NCBI GenBank assembly: GCA_934193095.1
Contig: CAKPUX010000034.1
Location: 1 to 21,846 of the forward strand
Origin: an uncultured Dialister sp.
GTDB taxonomy: Bacteria > Bacillota > Negativicutes > Veillonellales > Dialisteraceae
Direction: 5' to 3'
DNA length: 21,846 nucleotides
Of the stretch, positions 14,855-21,767 are shown piece by piece (the stretch's first letter is position 1; every line of letters starts with the position of its first letter). The notes beneath the pieces are model-generated. The model was given only the letters and a program-made list of their open reading frames with translations. It was not told the origin of the DNA and did no database searches. Position numbers and translations under genes: made by a program.

Positions 14855-16891
14855 TCACCCATTGTAATTCGAGAAATAGTACGAAAGCGCAAGCCAGAAG
14901 GTATGATTTCTGCCGCCATCTTCGAGATCCTTGAGATTATAGTATTCTGCCTGCAAGAGCCAGTCCGGCTTTACGGTGTAGTGGATACCGGCACCGATGC
15001 CCTCGAAGCCGTCCATGTAGTCCGCAAGTCCGTTCATGGTATGTAATACATACGTGGTATATGGCTGGTGATAGTATTTCAGGAAATAGTACGTATTTCC
15101 TCTCTGCCATGTGTTCTCTTTCCCACGAGTAAGGGATACGACATAGCCCTTCTCGCTGCGGCTCTCATCTTCCCCAAGAAGTCCCATGAGGCCCAGATCG
15201 AAGAGACCGCCAAGCGGACGATGAACATTCAGCATATAGATGTTCCTCTCCCCCCTGTCCTTGAGATCGAAGCGATAGAGGCCCGCTCCCAGCGTATAGA
15301 TGTCATGCGTGGTCGATGCCTCAGCGGCTGCCGCGAAGCCTGCATGCTTGATCGTCCCCGCTTCTGCCATGTAGGAGAAAGGCTCCTTGCCGGAGACACG
15401 CACGCCGGTGAATCTGCTGTCGTAAATATTTCCTTCCGCCAGAAAAGACCCGAAAGCCCCGGCATCTACCTGTGTGCTTCCCACCTTGCCGGTCAAGTAC
15501 CAGCGGTCGATATCCATCCAGCTGTCCTCCCCCTTACCACTGAGGATCTTTTCATTTTCCAGCATGGAAATGAAATGCCAGTTGTCATCGATATTGTAAT
15601 TTCCATAAATCCTGACACGCGCACGGCTTCTGTCGCTGATGGACTTGTAGCCGCTGTGAGCGCCATAGTCCACACGCGCCTCCCCATCGATCTTGAATCG
15701 CTTCTCCGGGGGCTTCGGCGCTTTGACCTCGGTGGATGCCTGCATGTATGATGATTCTCTGTCGAAATAGCCAATAGCAGACAGCTCATCCGCATACTCT
15801 ACGCGGCGGCGTGCGAGACGCTCCCAGTCATCTGAAGTGATCTGATCCATCTCGTGCATGAGCTTCCTGCGGAGAGCTTCTCTTTCCTCGCTGCTCCGCG
15901 GCACAAGAAAGGGCGTGCTCGGTACCACGGTGCCGTCAGCGGACATGCCATTCCCTGCCGCCTTGGCGGCAGAAGAACTGCCCGATGCTGCCGAAGGAAC
16001 CGCCCCCCTGCTGCCGGTATCCCCTGCTTTCTGATTCGTGAGAAGAAATCCATTGCCGCTGTTCATGCAGCGGCTGATCTCTTTCGCATACAGCTTCTCG
16101 TAATTCTTCGTCGCCGCCTCATAAGATTTCCGCGCATTTTCGAAACGATCGCCAAGGATCCCCACCTGCAGCTCATCATCAAGCGCCATGAGGACCGTCT
16201 TCGTATACTGCACGGCGAGGGCTTCTGCCTCCGGTGTCGGATGAGACGGATCGCTGCTGCTTGCCAGCGAGAGTGCATATGCTTTCACCTCAGCAGCAAG
16301 CCTGCCGAGCCAGCGATCTGACTCCTCCCTGTATGGTGCAAGCCGGTTCGGATCATGCTTTCCCTGATAGTACAGAAGGACATTCCTTCGCGCCATTGAT
16401 GCCTTCTCATACGTTTTGGCAAAGGCCGCCTCCGGATTTCTAGGGACAGGCATCCCTCCAAGCTGCGAAAGGGACATGATCAGACGATCCTTTTCTTCAT
16501 CCCACGCAGGAAGCATCCGCTGACGGATGAGGTAATGTGCCTTCAACGCCTCATAGTCCCCCGCGGATGTGGAAAGCGCCGTCCGCGCTTGATTGATCGG
16601 AATATTCGCGATGACACGCGCCTGTGCATCCTCGACCGCAAGCTCTCCGATCTCCCGCTTCACCGTTTCGCCAAGGCCTTCGCCCGCCAGCAGCAGCTCC
16701 CGACCGAGCGCCCGTGCATCCTCACGGCGATGAGCCTTTTCCTCTGCCGTATAGCGGTCCATCGTCTCTCTGACCTGCGCCCTTTCCTTCGCCTGATGCT
16801 GCGCGATCGGGTCAATGTCTGCCGCCTGCATCACCCCGCAAGGCAGAAAAGCCGCCAGAGACAGGCAAAGTGTCATGCCCATTTTATTCAT
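14855..16891 (-). CDS. outer-membrane beta-barrel protein with N-terminal helical domain (putative polysaccharide exporter)
   Basis: From the ATG at 16891 (AGGAG 6 bases upstream) the protein has 678 residues. A Sec signal peptide (1 to about 23, ending VMQA) is followed by a mostly alpha-helical, charged region (about 24-285), a Ser/Ala/Gly-rich linker (about 288-330), another helix, and from about 399 to the end a region of alternating, aromatic-rich strands ('RARVRIYGNYNIDDNWHF', 'FEGIGAGIHYTVKPDWLLQ', terminal 'FWLALSYYFSNYNG'), as in porin-like barrels. No SLH domain is present, unlike the major OmpM-type proteins of Negativicutes. As first gene of the locus it is the natural candidate for the outer-membrane exit channel, comparable in role to AlgE/AlgK, PgaA or BcsC, though I see no clear sequence match. 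An alternative is a structural porin. Confidence 0.85.
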   Translation of the reverse strand: MNKMGMTLCLSLAAFLPCGVMQAADIDPIAQHQAKERAQVRETMDRYTAEEKAHRREDARALGRELLLAGEGLGETVKREIGELAVEDAQARVIANIPINQARTALSTSAGDYEALKAHYLIRQRMLPAWDEEKDRLIMSLSQLGGMPVPRNPEAAFAKTYEKASMARRNVLLYYQGKHDPNRLAPYREESDRWLGRLAAEVKAYALSLASSSDPSHPTPEAEALAVQYTKTVLMALDDELQVGILGDRFENARKSYEAATKNYEKLYAKEISRCMNSGNGFLLTNQKAGDTGSRGAVPSAASGSSSAAKAAGNGMSADGTVVPSTPFLVPRSSEEREALRRKLMHEMDQITSDDWERLARRRVEYADELSAIGYFDRESSYMQASTEVKAPKPPEKRFKIDGEARVDYGAHSGYKSISDRSRARVRIYGNYNIDDNWHFISMLENEKILSGKGEDSWMDIDRWYLTGKVGSTQVDAGAFGSFLAEGNIYDSRFTGVRVSGKEPFSYMAEAGTIKHAGFAAAAEASTTHDIYTLGAGLYRFDLKDRGERNIYMLNVHRPLGGLFDLGLMGLLGEDESRSEKGYVVSLTRGKENTWQRGNTYYFLKYYHQPYTTYVLHTMNGLADYMDGFEGIGAGIHYTVKPDWLLQAEYYNLKDLEDGGRNHTFWLALSYYFSNYNG

Positions 16892-16992
16892 ATGATTCTC
16901 CTGTGATTCATGATAGACAGACATATCGACACCTCAAGCATCATGGTAGCGATACCTTCTGCCGTTTCCCCTGAAGAAAATACTCATTCACG

Positions 16993-17010
16993 TTACATAT
17001 AGATATGTAA
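16993..17010. promoter_or_regulatory. candidate operator: TTACATAT-AG-ATATGTAA
   Basis: A perfect 8-base inverted repeat with a 2-base centre lies just downstream of the -10 box of the polysaccharide-locus promoter, where the transcript should start. A dimeric regulator bound there would block initiation. The regulator is unknown. Confidence 0.55.
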
Positions 17011-17011
17011 T

Positions 17012-17039
17012 ATTATATATGATGTACCCCCCCTGTAAA
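17012..17039 (-). promoter_or_regulatory. promoter of the polysaccharide locus
   Basis: On the minus strand: TTTACA (17034-17039), a 16-base spacer containing seven G residues, TATAAT (17012-17017). It lies about 120 bases before the barrel-protein start. It is the only good promoter I see for the whole minus-strand locus. Confidence 0.75.
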
Positions 17040-17105
17040 GTTGACAATGGGTCGTCTCTCTGTTTCAAAAAAATGATAGATTCATCTATTCTCATCATAT
17101 TTCCT

Positions 17106-17134
17106 TTGCCTTTTTCCTTCTTTCCTTATATACT
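17106..17134 (+). promoter_or_regulatory. promoter of the PAS gene
   Basis: TTGCCT (17106-17111), 17-base pyrimidine-rich spacer, TATACT (17129-17134). It is divergent from the polysaccharide-locus promoter, with about 65 bases between their -35 boxes. It lies about 75 bases before the PAS start codon. Confidence 0.6.
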
Positions 17135-17210
17135 ATAAAAGGCATGATTATGCACTGCCACGCTGAGGTTCACACTCCACACTTCCTCTTCATGAAACGA
17201 GGTTCAACCC

Positions 17211-17582
17211 ATGAATATGACACACGAAGAACTCTTCGTAAAAATTCTTGACCAGATGCCCTTCGGTGTCTACTGCGTCGATACGGATCGCAAGATCTTC
17301 TACTGGAACAAAGGCGCAGAACGCATCAGCGGCTACAAAGCGGAAGACATGCTCGGCAAACACTGCTTCGAAAGTCATCTCGATCACATCGATGAGAATG
17401 GCACCCACCTGTGCCATGCCATGTGCCCGCTCGTCGCGACCATTTTCGACGGACTATCCCGTGAAAAAGCCGTCTGGCTGCGGAGCAAAGAGGGCGACCG
17501 AGTCTCTGTCCTCGTTCACACGGAGCCCCTCTTTCAAGACGGAAAGACGCTGGGCGCTATCGAGTACTTTTATAAGATATAA
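17211..17582 (+). CDS. stand-alone Cys/His-rich PAS domain protein
   Basis: This 123-residue protein is a single PAS fold ('ILDQMPFGVYCVDTDRKIFY', then WNKGAERISGY) with no output domain and no membrane helix. The insert at 49-74 contains HC-x3-H-x2-H-x8-C-x3-CPL (His51, Cys52, His56, His59, Cys68, Cys72). As I recall, similar PAS domains occur in front of GGDEF domains in many anaerobes, where the cysteines may bind a cofactor or sense redox state. GAGG lies upstream of the start. It is the first gene after the divergent promoter region and is followed, 301 bases on, by the GGDEF-EAL gene. It may act in trans on that protein or titrate a ligand. A remnant of a longer sensor is also possible. 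Confidence 0.85.
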   Translation: MNMTHEELFVKILDQMPFGVYCVDTDRKIFYWNKGAERISGYKAEDMLGKHCFESHLDHIDENGTHLCHAMCPLVATIFDGLSREKAVWLRSKEGDRVSVLVHTEPLFQDGKTLGAIEYFYKI

Positions 17583-17587
17583 ATAGA

Positions 17588-17850
17588 GTGACTGGTAAAT
17601 AGAGTGACTGGTGGCTAGGGACTAGTAGCTAGGGATTAGGGATTAGGAGTCTCAAGTGCCTAGTGCCTAGTGACTGGTGACTACATGCCATCTGCGGGCA
17701 TCGCCCTTTTTATACTTCGCGGCGCTTCATAATTTTTTGCGCCGCACCACCACTTCTCACTCCTCATTCCTCACTCCTAACTAGAGAGTAGAACTTTCAC
17801 CCGAAATCAAGGGGGGGGCAGCACGCCCCAGGGGCTAACCCTGAACACCA
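17588..17850 (+). repeat. composite intergenic repeat, copy 6
   Basis: Plus-strand order: GACTRGT-type heptamers (17588-17684), GGGCATCGCCC spacer, the palindrome (17719-17725 with 17739-17745), CTYCTCA heptamers (17751-17781), and the GGGTTAGCCC module (17804-17847, reverse strand). It begins 6 bases after the PAS stop codon and fills nearly the entire gap to the next gene, which has no promoter that I can see. Confidence 0.8.
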
Positions 17851-17883
17851 TGACTATCACTACGACAAAGGCGGTGACGAACA

Positions 17884-20379
17884 ATGAATAAAGATGTTTC
17901 ACTTGACGTAATCAATCATTCTATACAAAACAGCATACTGCACGCTATGCCCGGAGGCATTTTTATTTATCGGGCGGATACCCATGACATTCTGTATGCC
18001 AATGATCGTTTTCTTGCCATGCTTGGCTATGACAGCCTGGAAGCGCTGACTCAATCGCGCGGCCATACCTTCGATGACATCCTCTCTACCTCCGACAAAG
18101 AGCGTGTTTTCCTAGAGATCGAACATCAGCTGCGACAGAGCTTGATCGGATTCGTTGATTTCAAAGCCATCACAAAACAGGGTCCTCTCCGATACATGGA
18201 GATTTTTTGCCGTACCACCACACTTCCGGACTATGGACATGTGATTGTGGCCTTCGCCGTCGATGCAGAAGCGAAGTACCTGACCTACTCTACCGACCGG
18301 CTGACAGCGCTCCCGGGGCAGCGTCGTTTCCTTGAATATGCAGCCAAATGGTTCAAGCTTGCCAGCATGAATCCGGCATCACCGCCGATTGTGATCCTTT
18401 ATTTCAATCTCTGCCACTTCAAGTCGTACAATATCCACTTCGGCCTTGATGCCGGTGATGCCCTCCTGCTCCATATGGCGGAGACGCTCAGGGAATGCTT
18501 CCCGAATGATTTCATTGCGCGCTTCTCTGATGATCATTTCGTCATCCTCACCTATGACATAGATCTTCAAAACCGTGTCATCGATGCCCACAAGAAGCTG
18601 CTTTCCATGTACATGCGTTCCCCGCTCGAAGTGAAAATCGGGATCTATCAGATAGAGGATCTCTCGATCACGCCGAGCAAGGCCTGCGATCTTGCGAAGC
18701 TCGCCTGTGACAGCATCAAGGATCGCCTTGACGTCTTCCTCTGTGAGTACACCGCCAAGGTGCAGCGCGCCGTCCTCATTCGTGACTATGTCATCGATCA
18801 TCTGGATGAGGCCTTTTCCAAAGGCTATATTCAGGTCTACTACCAGCCTGTCATCCGCTCCATCTCGAAGACGCTATGCGGCCTCGAAGCACTGGCCCGC
18901 TGGATCGATCCCGTGTACGGATTCCTGAAGCCGAGTGAATTCATCCCGGCTCTTGAAAATTCACGCCAGCTCTACCAACTCGACCTGTACATCCTGGAAG
19001 AGGTCTGCAAGCGCCTCCGCGCCTGCCTGGATGACGGCATACCTGTCGTCCCGATTTCCATCAACCTCTCCCGCATGGACTTCCTCACCTGTGACATCTT
19101 CACCGAGGTGGAAAGACGAACCCAAAAATACCGGATCCCCCACCACCTCCTCTGCATAGAGATCACGGAGAGCATGTTCGTACAAAACGCACAAGAGATC
19201 CGCATCATTCTCGATCACTTCCGCGAGGTGGGCTATCAGGTCTGGATGGATGACTTCGGAAGCGGCTACTCCTCACTGAATGCACTCAAGGACTATCACT
19301 TCGATGAGCTCAAGATCGACATGGACTTCCTGTCGAATTTCACGCAGCGCTCAAAGGATATCATCCAGTCCACCATTCATATGTCAAAAAAGATCGGCAT
19401 TCGTACGCTGGCAGAGGGCGTGGAAACGGAAGAACAATTCCGCTTCCTCCGAGATATCGGCTGCGAAAAGATCCAGGGCTACTTCTTCGGCAAGCCGCTC
19501 CCCTTCGATGAGATGAAAGCCCATATCCTTCTGCAGCATATTGATATTGAGACAGAAGAGCTCACAGCATACTATGAAAAAGCGGGAGATATGGACTTCA
19601 CCACGGACGAGTCGCTCGCGATCGTAGAGACCATGGAGGATGGCAAGATCTATTTCCGCTTCGCCTCCCCAGCCTACCAAGACGTACTGGCTTCCGTCGG
19701 CGCACCCACACCGCGTGACAGTGAAGCCCGCCTCAATATGCCGGAGAGCCCGATCCGTAAAAAAATCGCGCGTCTGCTCTCCCATGTCTACGATTCCGAC
19801 CAGCCCTACGCCATCACCTATACCATTGATGATCAGTATCTCTGGCTGAAGGTGCAGAAGATCGCCCAGCTCGGAAAACGCTTCCTCTTGCGTTGCAAGC
19901 TTCTCAATATCACACGCAATGCCATCCAGATCGAACAGATGAAAGTGAACGGTCTTGAAAAGGATCTCTACGACCTCTACCATGCCATCGTTATCAATGA
20001 TCTTGACCGCGGCACCTGCCAGCCTGTCGTCTTCTGCCGGGACTACCACAAGTTTCATCCCGGTCACACCTACAATTACCGAACAGCAATGCGTGCTTTC
20101 GGATATCTCTCCATTCAGAAAGAAGACCGTCCTCGCTATGAGCGCTTCATGGATGCGGACACCATCTCCGATCGCCTTTCTGCACATGGCGGCACGCTCT
20201 CTGAATATTTCCGCACCCTGACGCCGAACGGCTTCGTCTGGTGTCAGCATGTCTTCATCGCCATCCCCGACACCCATTGCCGTATCTTCCTTCACACTGT
20301 CAAGCCCGCCGCCCCGAATAACCTCGCCATGGAAAAGGGTCTTGTCAAGCTGTATAACGAGATCAAGAAAGACTGGTGA
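17884..20379 (+). CDS. PAS-degenerate GGDEF-EAL c-di-GMP phosphodiesterase
   Basis: This 831-residue soluble protein has an N-terminal PAS (about 15-130). A GGDEF-type domain follows (about 135-290) whose signature reads SDDHF (215-219), so cyclase activity should be lost. The EAL domain (about 300-550) has its whole catalytic set: GLEALARW (Glu335), NLSR (Asn394), EITES (Glu426), DDFGSGYSS (Asp456, Asp457), ELKIDM (Lys477), AEGVE (Glu511), IQGYFF (Gln531). It should hydrolyse c-di-GMP. The C-terminal 280 residues (including 'GKIYFRFASPAYQDVLASVG') look like one or two further PAS-like sensory folds. It is a natural off-switch for the PilZ synthase encoded nearby. The stop codon (GAC TGG TGA) lies in a GACTGGT heptamer. 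Confidence 0.94.
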   Translation: MNKDVSLDVINHSIQNSILHAMPGGIFIYRADTHDILYANDRFLAMLGYDSLEALTQSRGHTFDDILSTSDKERVFLEIEHQLRQSLIGFVDFKAITKQGPLRYMEIFCRTTTLPDYGHVIVAFAVDAEAKYLTYSTDRLTALPGQRRFLEYAAKWFKLASMNPASPPIVILYFNLCHFKSYNIHFGLDAGDALLLHMAETLRECFPNDFIARFSDDHFVILTYDIDLQNRVIDAHKKLLSMYMRSPLEVKIGIYQIEDLSITPSKACDLAKLACDSIKDRLDVFLCEYTAKVQRAVLIRDYVIDHLDEAFSKGYIQVYYQPVIRSISKTLCGLEALARWIDPVYGFLKPSEFIPALENSRQLYQLDLYILEEVCKRLRACLDDGIPVVPISINLSRMDFLTCDIFTEVERRTQKYRIPHHLLCIEITESMFVQNAQEIRIILDHFREVGYQVWMDDFGSGYSSLNALKDYHFDELKIDMDFLSNFTQRSKDIIQSTIHMSKKIGIRTLAEGVETEEQFRFLRDIGCEKIQGYFFGKPLPFDEMKAHILLQHIDIETEELTAYYEKAGDMDFTTDESLAIVETMEDGKIYFRFASPAYQDVLASVGAPTPRDSEARLNMPESPIRKKIARLLSHVYDSDQPYAITYTIDDQYLWLKVQKIAQLGKRFLLRCKLLNITRNAIQIEQMKVNGLEKDLYDLYHAIVINDLDRGTCQPVVFCRDYHKFHPGHTYNYRTAMRAFGYLSIQKEDRPRYERFMDADTISDRLSAHGGTLSEYFRTLTPNGFVWCQHVFIAIPDTHCRIFLHTVKPAAPNNLAMEKGLVKLYNEIKKDW

Positions 20380-20402
20380 CCTGTAATCAGTGACTGGTGA
20401 TA
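20372..20402 (+). repeat. GACTGGT heptamers at the end of the phosphodiesterase gene
   Basis: AAGACTGGTGACC spans the last codons and the stop of the gene, followed by CAGTGACTGGTGATAGG. The orientation is the same as the gene. Confidence 0.6.
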
Positions 20403-20417
20403 GGACCGGCAGCATTG

Positions 20418-20466
20418 AGGGAAACGCTGATTAAATCGCAGAGCCAGATTTAATCAGTGTTTCCCT
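20418..20466. repeat. 49-bp palindromic repeat, copy 2 (MITE-like)
   Basis: The 20-base arms (20418-20437 and 20447-20466) pair with one mismatch. The sequence and total length match the element at 522-570. It lies between the phosphodiesterase stop and its terminator. Confidence 0.82.
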
Positions 20467-20476
20467 AGAACAGTAA

Positions 20477-20516
20477 AAGGCTCTCCGTACGAGCATTGCG
20501 CGGAAGAGCCTTTTTT
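20477..20516 (+). terminator. terminator after the phosphodiesterase gene
   Basis: AAGGCTCTCCG pairs with CGGAAGAGCCTT (one bulged A) around a 13-base loop, followed by six T residues. Confidence 0.85.
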
Positions 20517-20539
20517 CGTGTGCCGATCTGCGCTATAAT
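20511..20539 (+). promoter_or_regulatory. possible promoter of the lipid kinase gene
   Basis: A perfect TATAAT (20534-20539) lies in an AT-rich stretch. The -35 position (TTTTTT, 17 bases upstream) is poor and overlaps the preceding terminator. Confidence 0.45.
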
Positions 20540-20572
20540 ATAGGATATCAATTTTAACGTAAAGCGGTGTGA

Positions 20573-20672
20573 CCGGAGATCAGAGTAGACCATGTAGAGC
20601 ACTTTCCTCAAAAAGGATCTTCCCGCCAATGGGAAAACGGGACTGCCATTTCCTTACTCATGACATCTCCGG
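20573..20672 (+). other. structured leader of the lipid kinase gene, family not recognised
   Basis: CCGGAGAT (20573-20580) pairs with ATCTCCGG (20665-20672), and inside it GAGTA (20583-20587) pairs with TACTC (20655-20659). An inner TTCCC/GGGAA hairpin (20620-20624 with 20631-20635) could complete a branched fold. It lies between the TATAAT and the ribosome site. It may be a regulatory RNA, but it matches no riboswitch class I can name. Confidence 0.4.
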
Positions 20673-20701
20673 ATCCCCCACACTTTTTTCAGGAGATACC
20701 C

Positions 20702-21757
20702 ATGACAGAATCCACACGATGCACCATCATCGTCAATCCGACGTCCGGACGCGAACGAGCCCCGCGCTATATCCCGCTCCTCCATACGACACTGGCAAAG
20801 CGCTATGACAATATCACGATCAAGCTGACTGAAAAAGCCGGAGATGCCACGGAATTTGCACGCATCGCCGCAGAAAAAGGACGTGACGTCATCTGCATGG
20901 GAGGCGATGGCACGATCAATGAAGTCATCAACGGCATGGTACCCGTAGACAGCGACTCCGCCTTCGGCTTTATCCCTTTCGGCACTGTCAATGATCTGGC
21001 TCGCGCTCTCCACATCCCACGCTCCCCGCAGGGAGCCATCCGCATGCTCGAACATGCAGTCAAGACGAAAATCGATGTCGGCAAGATCAATGACCGCTAC
21101 TTCATCAACGTTGTCGCCGCCGGCCTCATTTCTGAAGCAGTCAGCGAAGTCTCCATCAAAGAGAAGACCCTCTTCGGATCGCTCGCCTACTTCATGAAAG
21201 GCATGCAGGTCTTGAACAAGCAGAGATCCTACCACTTCAAGATCGAAGAGGAAAATGGCACTGTTATCCAAGTCTCCTCCCCTTTGATCGCTGCCATGCT
21301 GACAGACTCTGCCGGCAGCTTCCGCAACCTCATCCCGCCGGAAGATCGCAATAAAGGCATCATCAAGCTCTGCCTCTTCCACGACTTCGCCTGGCTGAAT
21401 GCCATCAGGCAGGCGCCAAAGCTCCTCGCCGGTTTCCAGATGGGCCCCGACTTCGTCACGGTCGTCGGTATCAAAAAAGCGCATATCTCCATCAATGAAG
21501 GCGATACCCTCTCGACCAATGTAGACGGAGATAAGGGACCGAATTTCCCGATCGACCTTGAGATCCTCCCCTCCCGTCTCCCCGTCTTCGTTCCCGAGCA
21601 CGTGGATGACAATGCGACGCATCTCCCCCACTTCTTTGAACGCGTCGCCCCCCATATGCATTTCCCATGGGCAGAAAATGGGGAAGAACCGATCAAAGGG
21701 ACGACCATTGAGGAAGTCGTGCGGGAAGTGCAGGAACGGGAGAAGCGGAAGAAGTGA
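20702..21757 (+). CDS. diacylglycerol kinase family lipid kinase (DagK/YegS-like)
   Basis: This 351-residue cytoplasmic protein has the family motifs in order: IIVNPTSGRERA (9-20, phosphate loop of the first strand), CMGGDGTINEVING (65-78, nucleotide-binding GGDGT) and FGTVNDLARAL (93-103). A C-terminal beta-rich lobe ends with 'INVDGDKGPNFPI'-like strands. Members phosphorylate diacylglycerol or related lipids with ATP and recycle membrane lipid. The start at 20702 has AGGAG 7 bases upstream; an in-frame ATG at 20660 has no ribosome site and would add 14 unrelated residues. It is monocistronic as far as visible. In this context it may recycle diacylglycerol, but no direct link to the polysaccharide locus is shown. 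Confidence 0.93.
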   Translation: MTESTRCTIIVNPTSGRERAPRYIPLLHTTLAKRYDNITIKLTEKAGDATEFARIAAEKGRDVICMGGDGTINEVINGMVPVDSDSAFGFIPFGTVNDLARALHIPRSPQGAIRMLEHAVKTKIDVGKINDRYFINVVAAGLISEAVSEVSIKEKTLFGSLAYFMKGMQVLNKQRSYHFKIEEENGTVIQVSSPLIAAMLTDSAGSFRNLIPPEDRNKGIIKLCLFHDFAWLNAIRQAPKLLAGFQMGPDFVTVVGIKKAHISINEGDTLSTNVDGDKGPNFPIDLEILPSRLPVFVPEHVDDNATHLPHFFERVAPHMHFPWAENGEEPIKGTTIEEVVREVQEREKRKK

Positions 21758-21767
21758 TAAACTAAGA

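Noticed and set aside
14670..14858. 63-residue N-terminal extension of the UDP-sugar dehydrogenase reading frame
   Set aside because: The extension is translated from intergenic repeat sequence, precedes a normal MKNIHTIVVVGLGYVG start, and has no ribosome site comparable to that at 14669.
16892..17005. c-di-GMP riboswitch in the leader of the polysaccharide locus
   Set aside because: I looked for the GEMM-type conserved segments and found none. Only a small GGTA-TCGC-TACC hairpin is present.
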